Shown: positions 7,916 to 18,335, counted from the first letter of the stretch. The stretch: 64,000 nt of DNA from Sphingomonas sp. MA1305 (GCF_016107325.1 NZ_RCVT01000001.1:1054001-1118000), one strand, 5' to 3'. Numbers and translations: made by a program. The notes: generated from the sequence alone by a model not told the origin.

Positions 7916-8887
7916 TTATTGGCCGGTATGCTGCTGGGCGAAGGCGGCGGCGGCGCCGAACAGGCCGGGCTGGGGATGGGTGATGAGCTTCACCGGAATG
8001 CCGGCCATCATCGACTGGAAGCGGCCCTTGGCGACGAAGCGCTGGTCGAAGCCGGAACGGATCAGTTTGTCCTTGATGCGCAGGCCGAGACCGCCGGCGA
8101 TCACCACGCCCTTGGCCCCGTGGGTCAGCGCCAGGTCGCCGGCGACCGCGCCAAGCGACAGGCAGAAGCGATCGAGCGCGGCAAGCGCGATCGAATCGGT
8201 GCCGTCGAGGGCTTCGGTCCAGATCGTCTTGTCGTCGCGGCTGGGGACGGGGCGCGCTTCCATCTCCGCCAGCGTCTCGTAGATCGCGACGATGCCGGGG
8301 CCCGAGCAGATCCGCTCGGCCGAGACGCGGGTGAAGGTGCGGCGCAGGCGGCGGACGATCGCATCCTCGATCGCGTCGAGCGGCGAAAAGTCCATATGGC
8401 CGCCCTCGGTCGGCAGGACATAATAACGATTGTCGGTCTGGAAGACCTGCGCGACGCCCAGGCCGGTGCCGGGCCCGCAAACGGTGGTGATGCCGTCGGT
8501 CGGGATCGGCGTGTCCGGTCCGCAGAGATGGACGAAATGCTGCTGCGGCAATTGCGCGACCGCATGGCCGACCGCGCCGAAATCGTTGATCACCGTATAA
8601 ATGTCGGCGCCGAGCCGTTCCGGGATCAGCGACGGGCGGATCACCCAGGGATTGTTGGTCAGCCGGATCACATCGCCGGTGATCGGCGAGGCGACGGAGA
8701 TCGCCGCCGCCTTGGGTAGGTCACCGCCATGCGTAGCGGCGAAGGCCTGCCATGCCGTCTGCAGACTAGCATGGTCTTCGGTGCGCAGCGTCATCGGCTC
8801 GCCGAGCGAGACGACGCGGCCGCCCTCGACCTCCGCGATCGCGAAACGGGCATGCGTGCCCCCGATGTCCACCGCTACGACGTGCAT
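7916..8887 (-). CDS. glk: Glucokinase
   Basis: ATP-dependent phosphorylation of glucose, feeding zwf. The 323-residue protein starts with the phosphate-binding motif VAVDIGGTHARFAIAE, has VINDFGAVGHAV, GPGTGLGVA, LPTEGGHMDFSP (the Glk signature) and the C-terminal GVVIAGGLGLRI. GGAGGG lies six bases before the ATG. It sits between edd and eda, consistent with co-expression of the pathway. Confidence 0.94.
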   Translation of the reverse strand: MHVVAVDIGGTHARFAIAEVEGGRVVSLGEPMTLRTEDHASLQTAWQAFAATHGGDLPKAAAISVASPITGDVIRLTNNPWVIRPSLIPERLGADIYTVINDFGAVGHAVAQLPQQHFVHLCGPDTPIPTDGITTVCGPGTGLGVAQVFQTDNRYYVLPTEGGHMDFSPLDAIEDAIVRRLRRTFTRVSAERICSGPGIVAIYETLAEMEARPVPSRDDKTIWTEALDGTDSIALAALDRFCLSLGAVAGDLALTHGAKGVVIAGGLGLRIKDKLIRSGFDQRFVAKGRFQSMMAGIPVKLITHPQPGLFGAAAAFAQQHTGQ

Positions 8888-8909
8888 TCATCCCTCCATA
8901 TATCGTTGT

Positions 8910-9006
8910 TCACCCTTACCCTTCGGGCGCTTCGCGCCTCCCTCCCTCTCCCGCTGGGAGAGGGAAGGGGCCCATCGCCGGATGGCGATGGCAAGGGTGA
9001 GGGTGA
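8910..9006. repeat. Composite palindromic (REP-like) element between edd and glk
   Basis: Outer arms at 8910-8923 (TCACCCTTACCCTT) and 8993-9006 pair with one mismatch. Inside are three further hairpins: GGCGCTTCGCGCC at 8926-8938, CCCTCTCCC...GGGAGAGGG around 8944-8964, and CCATCGCC...GGCGATGG at 8972-8991. Such elements are dispersed in many proteobacterial genomes. Here it would lie in the mRNA between two ED-pathway genes and may stabilise or truncate transcripts. Confidence 0.75.
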
Positions 9007-9015
9007 TCGCGTTCC

Positions 9016-10827
<1,812 letters not shown>

Positions 10828-10864
10828 GGGGAGGAAATCCGTCCGGTAGAAGTGGGGCGTCCGG

Positions 10865-11569
10865 TCAGGGCGCCCAGTGGATGTCGACGGGCAGCTCGAC
10901 GTCGGCGAGTACCCGGCCGATGGGATAGGGCGAGGACGGCCCCTGGTCGATGGCCTTTTCAATCACTTCGCGCTTCGCCTGTCCCGTCACGGCGATCATC
11001 AGCGCGCGCGCGCTGGCGATCGCGGCGCGCGACAGGGTGACGCGCGCCACCGGCGCCTCCGGCGGCAGCGGATCGGGCATCACGCCCAGCATGCGTCGTT
11101 CCTTGGGGCCGTTGAGCGCCTCGTCGAAATCGGGGCCGGGAAAGATCGACGCGGTATGGCCGTCGCCGCCGACGCCGAGCAGGCAGAGGTCGAGCGGCCA
11201 GTGCAGATCCTGCATCAGCGCATCGGCGGAGCGGCCCGCGGCCTTGTAATCCTCGGTCGCCGCGGGGACGATCGGGATGACACGCGCGCCCTTGGGAATG
11301 AACAGCTTGCCGAGCTGGGTGACGTTGGACAGCGGGTCGCCGAGCGGCACGATCCGCTCATCGCCAGGGACGATCGTCACGCGCTTCCAGTCGAGCTTCG
11401 CCTTGGCGAGCTTCTCATAGGCGGGGAAGGGCGTCTTGCCGCCGGCGAGGGCGATGACTGCGGAGCCGCGCGCATCCAGCGCGCTTTCGATGACGAACTG
11501 GATGTCGCCGGCGATCGCCTCGGCGAGCTCGCCTGCGTCGTCGTATTCCCACCATTCGATTTCGGTCAT
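10865..11569 (-). CDS. pgl: 6-phosphogluconolactonase
   Basis: Hydrolyses 6-phosphogluconolactone made by Zwf. The 234-residue DevB-type protein has ALAGGKTPFPAYEKLA, the VTIVPGDERIVPLGDPLSN motif and LLGVGGDGHTASIFPG, the three classic signatures. It lies between zwf and edd in pathway order; the 127-base gap to zwf holds a palindromic repeat. Confidence 0.95.
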   Translation of the reverse strand: MTEIEWWEYDDAGELAEAIAGDIQFVIESALDARGSAVIALAGGKTPFPAYEKLAKAKLDWKRVTIVPGDERIVPLGDPLSNVTQLGKLFIPKGARVIPIVPAATEDYKAAGRSADALMQDLHWPLDLCLLGVGGDGHTASIFPGPDFDEALNGPKERRMLGVMPDPLPPEAPVARVTLSRAAIASARALMIAVTGQAKREVIEKAIDQGPSSPYPIGRVLADVELPVDIHWAP

Positions 11570-11594
11570 GCGTCGTCCAATCTCTTCAAACTGC

Positions 11595-11687
11595 CGTCAT
11601 CCCCGCGGAGGCGGGGATCCACACACTATGCCGTCGCGGCTCTATCGCAGCCCTGCGCGTCTGGATTCCCGCCTTCGAGGGAATGAC
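11595..11687. repeat. Long inverted repeat between zwf and pgl
   Basis: The left arm (GTCATCCCCGCGGAGGCGGG, from 11597) and right arm (ending GAGGGAATGAC at 11687) are reverse complements at 24 of 30 positions, mostly with G-U compatible changes, and each arm can fold alone. The consensus (GTCATTCCCGCGAAGGCGGG) is a widespread dispersed element in sphingomonads and related genomes. It lies inside the ED operon and could modulate zwf against pgl-edd levels. Confidence 0.8.
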
Positions 11688-11696
11688 AGTAAAAGG

Positions 11697-13160
11697 TCAA
11701 TCGTCCTGCCAGGTCACGCCGTCGCGCTCGGTCAGCGCGATCGCGCCGGCCGGGCCCCAGGTGCCCGCGGCATAATGCTTCGGCCGGGTCTGGTTGGCCG
11801 CCCAGCCGGCGCGGATCGCGTCGATCCACTTCCATTGCGCCTCGACCTCGTCGCGGCGGACGAACAGCGTCTGGTCGCCCTCGATCAGGTCGAGCAGCAA
11901 TCGCTCATAGGCGATGCGCCGCCGCTTGCCGGAGAATTCGGCGTCGAGGCTGAGATTGAGCGGCACTTCGCGCAGCTTGATTCCCTCGCGGTCGAGACCC
12001 GGTTCCTTGGTCATCACCAGCAGCTGGACATATTCTTCCGGCTGCAGACGGATCACCATCGTGTTGGGCTGGAGCAGGCCGCCACGACCGGAGAACATCG
12101 AATGCGGCACCGGCTTGAACTGGATCGCGATCTCGCTGCGGCGCTTCGCCATCCTTTTGCCGGTGCGCAGGTAGAAGGGCACGCCCTGCCAGCGCCAGTT
12201 ATCGATATGTGCCTTGATCGCGACGAAGGTCTCGACGTCGCTGTCATAGCCGAGCTCTTCGTCATAGCCCTTGACGACCTTGCCGCCGACCGCGCCCTCT
12301 TCATACTGGCCGGTGACGGTGCAGGCCTGCACCTCCTCCGGCTTGATCTGGCGCATCGAGCGGAAGACCTTCGCCTTTTCGTCGCGAATCGCGGTGCCGT
12401 CGTACAATGCCGGCGGCTCCATCGCGATCAGCGCGACGAGCTGGAGCATGTGGTTGGCGACCATGTCGCGCAGCGCGCCCGCGCCCTCGTAATAGCCGGC
12501 GCGATCCTCCAGCCCGACGGTTTCGGCGATGGTGATCTGGACGTTGTCGATCCCCTGCGCGTTCCAGATCGGCTCGAACATCGAATTGCCGAAACGCAGC
12601 GCCAGGATGTTCTGGACCGTTTCCTTGCCCAGATAATGGTCGATGCGGAACGTCCGCTCCTCCGGAAAGGCACGCGCGACGGTGTCGTTGATCTCGATCG
12701 ACGAGGCGAGGTCGTAACCGAGCGGCTTTTCCAGCGCGATGCGGACGGTCGGGCCGGTCAGGCCGACCTTCTCCAACCCCTCGACCGCCGACTCGAACAG
12801 CGACGGGGCGGTCGACAGATAGATGGCGAGGCCACCCGCTATGTCGCCGATCTTGTCGGCGAGCGGCTGGAAGCTGTTCGGATCCGACAGGTCGGCGGGC
12901 TGGAACTGGATTCGCTCCATGAAGGTGCCGAGCGCGCTCTCGTCCTTGCGATCGTCGGGCAGGAATTCGTCGAGCGCCTTCTTGACGACGTCGCGATAGC
13001 CGGCGTCGTCCATGTCGCCGCGCGCCGATCCGGTGATCGTCAGCCCCTCCGGCAGCAGCCCGTCGGCATGCAGGCCATAGAGCGAGGGCAGCAGCATGCG
13101 CCGGGCGAGATCGCCGGTCGCGCCGAACAGCAGGAGCTTACCCACGGGCGTGCGCGGCAT
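11697..13160 (-). CDS. zwf: Glucose-6-phosphate dehydrogenase
   Basis: Oxidises glucose-6-phosphate to the lactone using NAD(P)+. The 487-residue protein has the N-terminal dinucleotide motif LLLFGATGDLARRMLLPSLY, ALEKPLGYD, the active-site signature FRIDHYLGKETVQNILALRF and YYEGAGALRDMVANH. AAGGAA lies seven bases upstream, inside the end of argC, from which it is separated by four bases; the two are probably co-transcribed. Confidence 0.97.
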   Translation of the reverse strand: MPRTPVGKLLLFGATGDLARRMLLPSLYGLHADGLLPEGLTITGSARGDMDDAGYRDVVKKALDEFLPDDRKDESALGTFMERIQFQPADLSDPNSFQPLADKIGDIAGGLAIYLSTAPSLFESAVEGLEKVGLTGPTVRIALEKPLGYDLASSIEINDTVARAFPEERTFRIDHYLGKETVQNILALRFGNSMFEPIWNAQGIDNVQITIAETVGLEDRAGYYEGAGALRDMVANHMLQLVALIAMEPPALYDGTAIRDEKAKVFRSMRQIKPEEVQACTVTGQYEEGAVGGKVVKGYDEELGYDSDVETFVAIKAHIDNWRWQGVPFYLRTGKRMAKRRSEIAIQFKPVPHSMFSGRGGLLQPNTMVIRLQPEEYVQLLVMTKEPGLDREGIKLREVPLNLSLDAEFSGKRRRIAYERLLLDLIEGDQTLFVRRDEVEAQWKWIDAIRAGWAANQTRPKHYAAGTWGPAGAIALTERDGVTWQDD

Positions 13161-13164
13161 GTCG

Positions 13165-14103
13165 CTATTCCTTCGTCAGGGTCAGGCCGGCGAGCGGATC
13201 GAGTCCGGCCATGATGTTGAGATTCTGGACGGCGGCGCCGCCGGCGCCCTTGCCGAGATTGTCGAGCGTCGCGATCAGCCGCGCCTGGCCGCTGTCGGCG
13301 TTGCCGCAGACGCGCAGCGTCATCCCGTCGGTGCCGCTATGCTCCTCGATCGTCACCGTCTGCGTATCGCCGCGAGCGACGCGGACCAGTGGCGAGCCGG
13401 CATAGGCCGCGAACAGCGCACCCTCGACGTCCGCCAGCGACGGCGCCGCCGGCAGATGGAGCAGGGGCAGCGGCACCTCGCCGAGCATGCCGCGGAGCAG
13501 GCGAGCAACCGACGGTGCGAAGATCGGCGGATAGGACAGGCCGGCATGCGCGCGCATCTCCGGCAGATGCTTGTGGGCGAGGCCGAGCGCGTAGATGCGG
13601 AAGGCGGTGTCGGTGCCCCCCTCCTCGAATTCGGCGATCATCGCCTTGCCGCCGCCCGAATAGCCCGACACCGCGTTGAACGACAGCGGCCAGTCGGCCG
13701 GGATCAGCCCGGCACGGACGAGCGGGCGGACGAGCGCCAGGAAGGCGGTCGGATAGCAGCCGGGATTGGCGACGAAGCGGGCGGCGGCGATGCGCTGCGC
13801 CTGATCGGGCTCCAACTCGGCGAAACCATAGGTCCAGCCATCGGCGACGCGATGCGCCGTCGAGGCGTCGATCACGCGGGTACGATCGTTGCGGATCAGC
13901 GCCACCGCCTCGCGCGCCGCGTCGTCGGGCAGGCACAGGATGGCGATGTCGCAATCGTTCAGCGCCTCGGCGCGCGCCGCGGCGTCCTTCCGGCGCGCCT
14001 CGTCGAGGGTGACGACGGACAGGTCGCGCCGCCCGGCCAATCTATCGCGGATGTCGAGCCCGGTGGTGCCGACCGCACCGTCGATGAAGACGGCGACGGT
14101 CAT
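13165..14103 (-). CDS. argC: N-acetyl-gamma-glutamyl-phosphate reductase (short type)
   Basis: Reduces N-acetylglutamyl phosphate in arginine synthesis. The 312-residue length and start MTVAVFIDGAVGTTGLDIRD mark the short (type 2) ArgC. The catalytic cysteine is in VANPGCYPTAF (Cys116) and SGYSGGGKAMI follows. Its ATG overlaps the stop of the upstream SH3 gene (ATGA), and zwf follows four bases later, so an arginine gene heads the glucose-catabolism run. Confidence 0.94.
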   Translation of the reverse strand: MTVAVFIDGAVGTTGLDIRDRLAGRRDLSVVTLDEARRKDAAARAEALNDCDIAILCLPDDAAREAVALIRNDRTRVIDASTAHRVADGWTYGFAELEPDQAQRIAAARFVANPGCYPTAFLALVRPLVRAGLIPADWPLSFNAVSGYSGGGKAMIAEFEEGGTDTAFRIYALGLAHKHLPEMRAHAGLSYPPIFAPSVARLLRGMLGEVPLPLLHLPAAPSLADVEGALFAAYAGSPLVRVARGDTQTVTIEEHSGTDGMTLRVCGNADSGQARLIATLDNLGKGAGGAAVQNLNIMAGLDPLAGLTLTKE

Positions 14104-14486
14104 GCGCTGGCATCCAGTGCCGCGCGGTCGACATAGCCCACGACGTCGCGCTCGGGCGCACGGCCCCAGGCATGATCACCGGCCAGTTCGAGCACCTCGA
14201 ACCGATCGCCCTCGGCCAGTTCGGCGAGCGGCGCGGTGCGGTTGCGATCGGCGAATATCGACGCCGCCTGCCGCGCGACCGTCAGGATCGGCGCGGCATA
14301 ATGCGGCGCGAACACCTGCTCGGCGAGGCGCACGTCGGCGAGGTCGCCGCGCACCGCATGCGTGCGGGGATCGAGCACGACCGACGGGCCCGTCAGTGCG
14401 AACGTCTTACGCGATTGCGGCGCGGAGAGGGGCTCGGAGGGGGGCTGGCGGGTCGCCTTCGCCGAGGAAATGCCCGAACTCTTCAA
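14100..14486 (-). CDS. SH3-domain protein
   Basis: The frame encodes up to 128 residues with a bacterial SH3 fold: a conserved stretch LDPRTHAVRGDLADVRLAEQ, then HYAAPILTV, and a C-terminal SH3 part (APLAELAEGDRFEVLELAGD, WGRAPERDVVGYVDR). No signal peptide is clear. The real start is uncertain: ATG 14486 would overlap the MarR gene by 80 bases, and a GTG at 14378 would remove the overlap. It is coupled to argC by an ATGA overlap. The role is unknown. Confidence 0.7.
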   Translation of the reverse strand: MKSSGISSAKATRQPPSEPLSAPQSRKTFALTGPSVVLDPRTHAVRGDLADVRLAEQVFAPHYAAPILTVARQAASIFADRNRTAPLAELAEGDRFEVLELAGDHAWGRAPERDVVGYVDRAALDASA

Positions 14487-14784
14487 GAAAATCTGCCCCT
14501 TCGGATGTGCGAGCGACGAAGATGTTGCGCTTGTCGCTGTCGTCGCGTTGCCGGCGCAGATAGCCGAGTGCGCCCAACCTGTTCAAGGCGCGCGTGACGA
14601 CGGGCTTCGAGACGTTCAGAGCGCGCGCCAGACCGCGGACGGTATGGGGGCCGGGATTGAGGTAGACGAGCATGAGCAAGGCCATCTGCCGGTTGGTCAG
14701 ATCGGGCTCGCCCGAGCGGACGTAATCGACCAGAGCGGTCATCCACGTCGACAGTGATTGCGCGGCGGCTGTTCCCACGTGCAA
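14407..14784 (-). CDS. MarR-family transcriptional regulator
   Basis: A 125-residue winged-helix protein with LTNRQMALLMLVYLNPGPHT, the recognition helix region VRGLARALNVSKPVVTRALN and the wing LGYLRRQRDDSDKRNIFVA. The start is unsettled: TTG 14784, GTG 14778 or ATG 14742, none with a good ribosome-binding site. A dyad at 14779-14800 overlaps the first two and may be its own operator. First gene of the minus-strand run leading to argC and the ED genes; the ligand is unknown. Confidence 0.85.
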   Translation of the reverse strand: MHVGTAAAQSLSTWMTALVDYVRSGEPDLTNRQMALLMLVYLNPGPHTVRGLARALNVSKPVVTRALNRLGALGYLRRQRDDSDKRNIFVARTSEGADFLEEFGHFLGEGDPPAPLRAPLRAAIA

Positions 14785-14800
14785 ATACCCGTATCTGCAC
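14779..14800. promoter_or_regulatory. Dyad at the start of the MarR gene, possible operator
   Basis: GTGCA-A-ATA-CCCG-TAT-C-TGCAC is symmetric at 16 of 18 arm positions. MarR proteins usually bind such 16-22 bp palindromes in their own promoter. If this is the operator, translation probably starts downstream of 14784. Confidence 0.45.
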
Positions 14801-15057
14801 CCATTTTCGGGTGTCGTTTCGCGGTCATAACGCCGCGCCCCGCTGCAGGTTTCCGCGAAAAATTAACGAAAAGGCGGCCGTTGCCGGCCGGTCGGACGGC
14901 AGCGGCGGTTGGCGCGGCCGCGCGGCCGGCTCGGGACGCGAATCGACACTGGTCTGGCGAGGGCGATCCCGGCCCGTGCCGCGGCGACGGAACGCGCGGT
15001 TGATCCCCCCGCCCACCTCGCCTATGTGCGCGCCTTCACCGACAATCGGGACCTTAG

Positions 15058-15441
15058 ATGTTCACCTTCCTTCTCGTCGTCCATGCCATCATCGCTGCCG
15101 CACTCGTGACGGTGATCCTGATGCAGCGGTCGGAGGGCGGTGGCCTCGGCATGGGCGGCAGCCCGTCGGGCCTGATGTCGGCGCGCGGCGCGGCGGACTT
15201 CTTGACCCGCCTGACCTCGATCCTGGCGACGGTGTTCGTCGTCATGTCGATCGCGCTGGCGTTCCTCGCGGCGAGCCGGCAGACGCAGACGATCGATACC
15301 TCGTTGGCGCGGACCGTTCCGGCACCGAAGCAGGATGCGGTGCCCAACACGCCCGCCGATGCGGCGCCGGCGACGCCGAGCAACGCGGCAGCGCCCGCGA
15401 CGGCGCCGGCGGACAACGGCGCGGTTCCGCTCGCCCGCTAA
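15058..15441 (+). CDS. secG: Preprotein translocase subunit SecG
   Basis: Accessory subunit of the SecYEG channel. The 127-residue protein has two membrane segments (about 1-22 and 57-75) around the conserved cytoplasmic loop MQRSEGGGLGMGGSPSGLMS. The Ala/Pro-rich tail from about residue 85 is common in alphaproteobacterial SecG. The usual downstream gene pyrG follows after 89 bases. Confidence 0.93.
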   Translation: MFTFLLVVHAIIAAALVTVILMQRSEGGGLGMGGSPSGLMSARGAADFLTRLTSILATVFVVMSIALAFLAASRQTQTIDTSLARTVPAPKQDAVPNTPADAAPATPSNAAAPATAPADNGAVPLAR

Positions 15442-15530
15442 TCCGGTTCAGCGGTTCGCCGCATAAACGCGCGTCCTCGCGGCGCGCGCTCTTGTCGTTT
15501 GCCCCCAACCCAAGCTAGGCGGTTCTTCCC

Positions 15531-17165
15531 ATGGCGCGGTATATCTTCATCACCGGCGGCGTGGTCTCGTCGCTCGGCAAGGGCCTCATGGCGGCCTCTC
15601 TTGCAGCTCTTCTCCAGGCACGCGGCTACCGCGTCCGGATCCGCAAGTTCGATCCCTATCTCAATGTCGATCCGGGCACGATGAGCCCGTATCAGCACGG
15701 CGAGGTCTATGTGACCGACGACGGGGCGGAGACCGACCTCGACCTCGGCCATTACGAGCGGTTCACCGGCGTCGCGTCGCGCCAGTCGGACAACGTCACT
15801 TCGGGCCGGATCTACAAGTCGATCATCGAGCGCGAACGGCGCGGCGATTACCTCGGCGCGACGGTGCAGGTCATCCCGCACGTCACCGACGCGATCAAGG
15901 CGTTCGCCCGCGCCGAGACGGACGACCTCGACTTCGTGCTCTGCGAGATCGGCGGCACGGTCGGCGACATCGAATCGCTGCCGTTCATCGAGGCGATTCG
16001 CCAGTTGAAGAACGAGGTCGGCCGCGGCAATGCGATCAGCATCCACGTGACGTTGGTGCCCTATATCGCTGCCGCCGGCGAGTTGAAGACCAAGCCAACG
16101 CAGCATTCGGTGCGTGACCTGGCGGCGTTGGGCGTGCAGCCCGACGTGCTGGTCTGCCGCTGCGAACATCCGCTGCCGCCGTCGGAGCGCGCCAAGATCG
16201 CGCTGTTCTGCAACGTGCCCGAGAGCGCGGTGATTCCGGCGCTGGATGCCAAGAGCATCTACGGCGTGCCGCTGCAATATCACGGCGAGGGCCTCGATTC
16301 GGAGGTGCTGCGCGCCTTCGGCATCACGCCGTCCTCGGCGCCCGATCTGTCGCGCTGGACCGACATCATGGACCGGCTGACCAATCCCGAGGGCGAGGTG
16401 ACGGTCGGCGTCGTCGGCAAATATGTCGGCCTGCAGGATGCGTACAAGTCGCTCAACGAGGCGCTCGTCCATGGCGGTATCGCCAACCGGGTGAAGGTCA
16501 ACATCCGGTGGATCGACGCCGAAATGTTCGAGAACGATTCCAGCGAGATCGTCAGCCAGCTCGAGCCGTGCGACGCGATCCTCGTCCCCGGCGCGTTCGG
16601 CGAGCGCGGCGCGGAGGGCAAGATCAAGTCGGTCAAATTCGCCCGCGAGCGCGAGATCCCCTATTTCGGCATCTGCTTCGGCATGCAGATGGCTTGTGTC
16701 GAGGGCGCGCGCGACCTCGCCGGGATCGAGCAGGCGTCGTCGACCGAATTCGGACCGACCGAGGAGCCGGTGGTCGGTCTGATCACCGAATGGATGGGTC
16801 GCGACGGGCTGGAGAAGCGGGAGGCGTCGGGCGATCTTGGCGGCACGATGCGGCTTGGCGCCTATGAGGCGGCGCTGGACGGCAATTCGGTGGTCGCCTC
16901 GATCTATGGCGGCACGACGATCCATGAGCGGCATCGCCACCGCTATGAGGTCAACACCCATTACAAGGACGCGCTCGAAAAGGGCGGGCTGGTGTTCAGC
17001 GGCATGTCGCCCGACGGCACCCTGCCGGAAATCGTCGAGCGGCCGGACCATCCCTGGTTCGTCGGTGTCCAGTTCCATCCGGAGCTGAAGAGCAAGCCGT
17101 TCGACCCGCATCCGCTGTTCGCCAGCTTCATCGCCGCGGCGGTGAAGCAGAGCCGCCTGGTCTGA
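15531..17165 (+). CDS. pyrG: CTP synthase
   Basis: Converts UTP to CTP with glutamine nitrogen. The 544-residue protein has the synthetase domain ([40 protein letters not shown]) and a C-terminal class-I glutamine amidotransferase with [13 protein letters not shown] holding the nucleophile, and [11 protein letters not shown] supplying His/Glu. The length is normal for the family. Confidence 0.98.
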   Translation: MARYIFITGGVVSSLGKGLMAASLAALLQARGYRVRIRKFDPYLNVDPGTMSPYQHGEVYVTDDGAETDLDLGHYERFTGVASRQSDNVTSGRIYKSIIERERRGDYLGATVQVIPHVTDAIKAFARAETDDLDFVLCEIGGTVGDIESLPFIEAIRQLKNEVGRGNAISIHVTLVPYIAAAGELKTKPTQHSVRDLAALGVQPDVLVCRCEHPLPPSERAKIALFCNVPESAVIPALDAKSIYGVPLQYHGEGLDSEVLRAFGITPSSAPDLSRWTDIMDRLTNPEGEVTVGVVGKYVGLQDAYKSLNEALVHGGIANRVKVNIRWIDAEMFENDSSEIVSQLEPCDAILVPGAFGERGAEGKIKSVKFAREREIPYFGICFGMQMACVEGARDLAGIEQASSTEFGPTEEPVVGLITEWMGRDGLEKREASGDLGGTMRLGAYEAALDGNSVVASIYGGTTIHERHRHRYEVNTHYKDALEKGGLVFSGMSPDGTLPEIVERPDHPWFVGVQFHPELKSKPFDPHPLFASFIAAAVKQSRLV

Positions 17166-17205
17166 CGCCGACGTCGCAAAGCGTTAAGCGCTGAAACGAT
17201 AGGAA

Positions 17206-17226
17206 GGGGACGATTCATTCGTCCCC
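17206..17226. other. Perfect hairpin between pyrG and the next gene
   Basis: GGGGACGA (17206-17213) pairs with TCGTCCCC (17219-17226). No T-run follows; instead the ribosome-binding site CGGAGG and the GTG at 17238 come next, so this may be a leader hairpin of the membrane protein gene rather than a terminator. Confidence 0.5.
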
Positions 17227-17237
17227 CGGAGGCGCTT

Positions 17238-17681
17238 GTGGCACGGCCGCTGTCGCTGAAGCTGTTCGCGTTCCTGTTCGCCGCATCCTGTCTGCTGAGC
17301 GTCGCGCTCGCCATCGCGGCGAGCCGTTCGATGACCTTCAGCGTCGCACTGGCGCCGGCGGCCGCCCGGATGCTGGCGCGTCGGATCTTTTGGATCCGTG
17401 TCGCAGGGATCGGCTTTGCCGCCACCTTGTTCGTCCTCGTCGTCTTCCGGCGCTCGGCCGGAGCGCGGGGAACGCTGCTGCTTCGGTGGTTCATGGGTCT
17501 GGCGACCAGCGTGGCGCTGCTGCGCGCGATTGGGGTCGTGCCTCCGGAGGGGACGACGCCGGTCATGATCGTCGCTTCGATCGCCCAATTGATGATCGAG
17601 GGGCTGGCGATCCTCATCCTGTACAGCCCCGACGCGAGCGACTGGTTCGACCCGCGCTCCCCCGCATTCGTGCGCGGCTGA
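17238..17681 (+). CDS. Four-segment membrane protein of unknown function
   Basis: 147 residues from GTG 17238, behind CGGAGGCG. Four hydrophobic segments are visible at about 8-28, 50-68, 83-98 and 108-128, with short basic loops (RSAGARG, MLARR) and a short C-terminal tail. I do not recognise a named family. It faces the convergent hsp20 gene across an intrinsic terminator. Confidence 0.7.
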   Translation: MARPLSLKLFAFLFAASCLLSVALAIAASRSMTFSVALAPAAARMLARRIFWIRVAGIGFAATLFVLVVFRRSAGARGTLLLRWFMGLATSVALLRAIGVVPPEGTTPVMIVASIAQLMIEGLAILILYSPDASDWFDPRSPAFVRG

Positions 17682-17696
17682 CCCTTGTCGCTGCAT

Positions 17697-17731
17697 ACAA
17701 GAAGGCGCCCGGACCCGTCGGCCCGGACGCC
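17697..17731 (-). terminator. Intrinsic terminator of hsp20
   Basis: Read on the minus strand, a 12-bp stem formed by 17731-17720 and 17715-17704 (two G-U pairs, four-base loop) is followed by TTCTTGT. It lies 40 bases beyond the hsp20 stop and between convergent genes. Confidence 0.8.
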
Positions 17732-17772
17732 CCACGACGTCTGGAAAAGGGAGCTACAGACGCCGATCCGTG

Positions 17773-18243
17773 TTACGCGGCCTGCTGCGTCGCCTCGGTC
17801 TGGTTCTCGACGGCGGCGAGCGGCGCGCCCGTCTTGATCGCGATGCTCTTCGGCTTCATCGCCTCGGGCACTTCGCGGACCAGGTCGATGACGAGCAGAC
17901 CGTCGTTGAGACGGGCATCCTCGACGAAGACGAAGTCGGCGAGTTCGAAGCGGCGTTCGAAGCTGCGGTTCGCGATGCCGACGTGCAGGAAGTTGGCGTT
18001 CGCCGCCTTGTCATCCTTCTTGCCGGCGACGAGCAGCAGATTCTGCTGCGCGGTGATCTCGATCTCGTCGCGGGTGAAGCCGGCCACCGCCAGCGTAATG
18101 CGATAGCGGTCGTCGGCGACGCGCTCGAGATTGAAGGGCGGGTAGTTCTCCGCCGCATTGCTGCGGGCATTGGCCTCGAGCAGGTCGAACAGCCGGTCGA
18201 AACCGATCGTCGAGCGGCGATAGGGGGTCAGGTCGAGTCGCAT
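17773..18243 (-). CDS. Small heat-shock protein, Hsp20 (IbpA-like)
   Basis: ATP-independent holdase that binds unfolding proteins. The 156-residue protein starts MRLDLTPYRRSTIGFDRLFD, has the alpha-crystallin domain from YPPFNLERVADDRYRITLAV to LNDGLLVIDLVREVPE and the family's IxI-like tail region (KSIAIKT). ATG 18243 has GGAGG eight bases upstream. A sigma-32-type promoter lies about 95 bases upstream and the leader may act as an RNA thermometer. Confidence 0.94.
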   Translation of the reverse strand: MRLDLTPYRRSTIGFDRLFDLLEANARSNAAENYPPFNLERVADDRYRITLAVAGFTRDEIEITAQQNLLLVAGKKDDKAANANFLHVGIANRSFERRFELADFVFVEDARLNDGLLVIDLVREVPEAMKPKSIAIKTGAPLAAVENQTEATQQAA

Positions 18244-18330
18244 GTCAAATCCTCCGAAAGAAGCGAGTTGATGTGTTCGGCGCCCGCTCGTGCGCGGCAC
18301 CTCTGCACGGTCCGTATCGGCCCCGTGCGA
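18244..18330 (-). promoter_or_regulatory. Structured hsp20 leader, possible ROSE-type RNA thermometer
   Basis: The roughly 86-base leader can form two strong hairpins (GCACGG...CCGTGC with an inner CCG-ATA-CGG; GGTGCC...GGCGCC) and a weak one in which TTCT pairs with the AGGA of the Shine-Dalgarno in CTTCTTTCGGAGGA. This layout, with stable 5' hairpins and a weak last stem over the ribosome-binding site, is that of ROSE elements on alphaproteobacterial hsp20 genes. Folding was done by eye. Confidence 0.45.
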
Positions 18331-18335
18331 CCCAG

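Noticed and set aside
15438-17111. A 557-codon minus-strand open frame across pyrG
   Set aside because: Same GC-phase artefact; pyrG on the plus strand is a complete CTP synthase.
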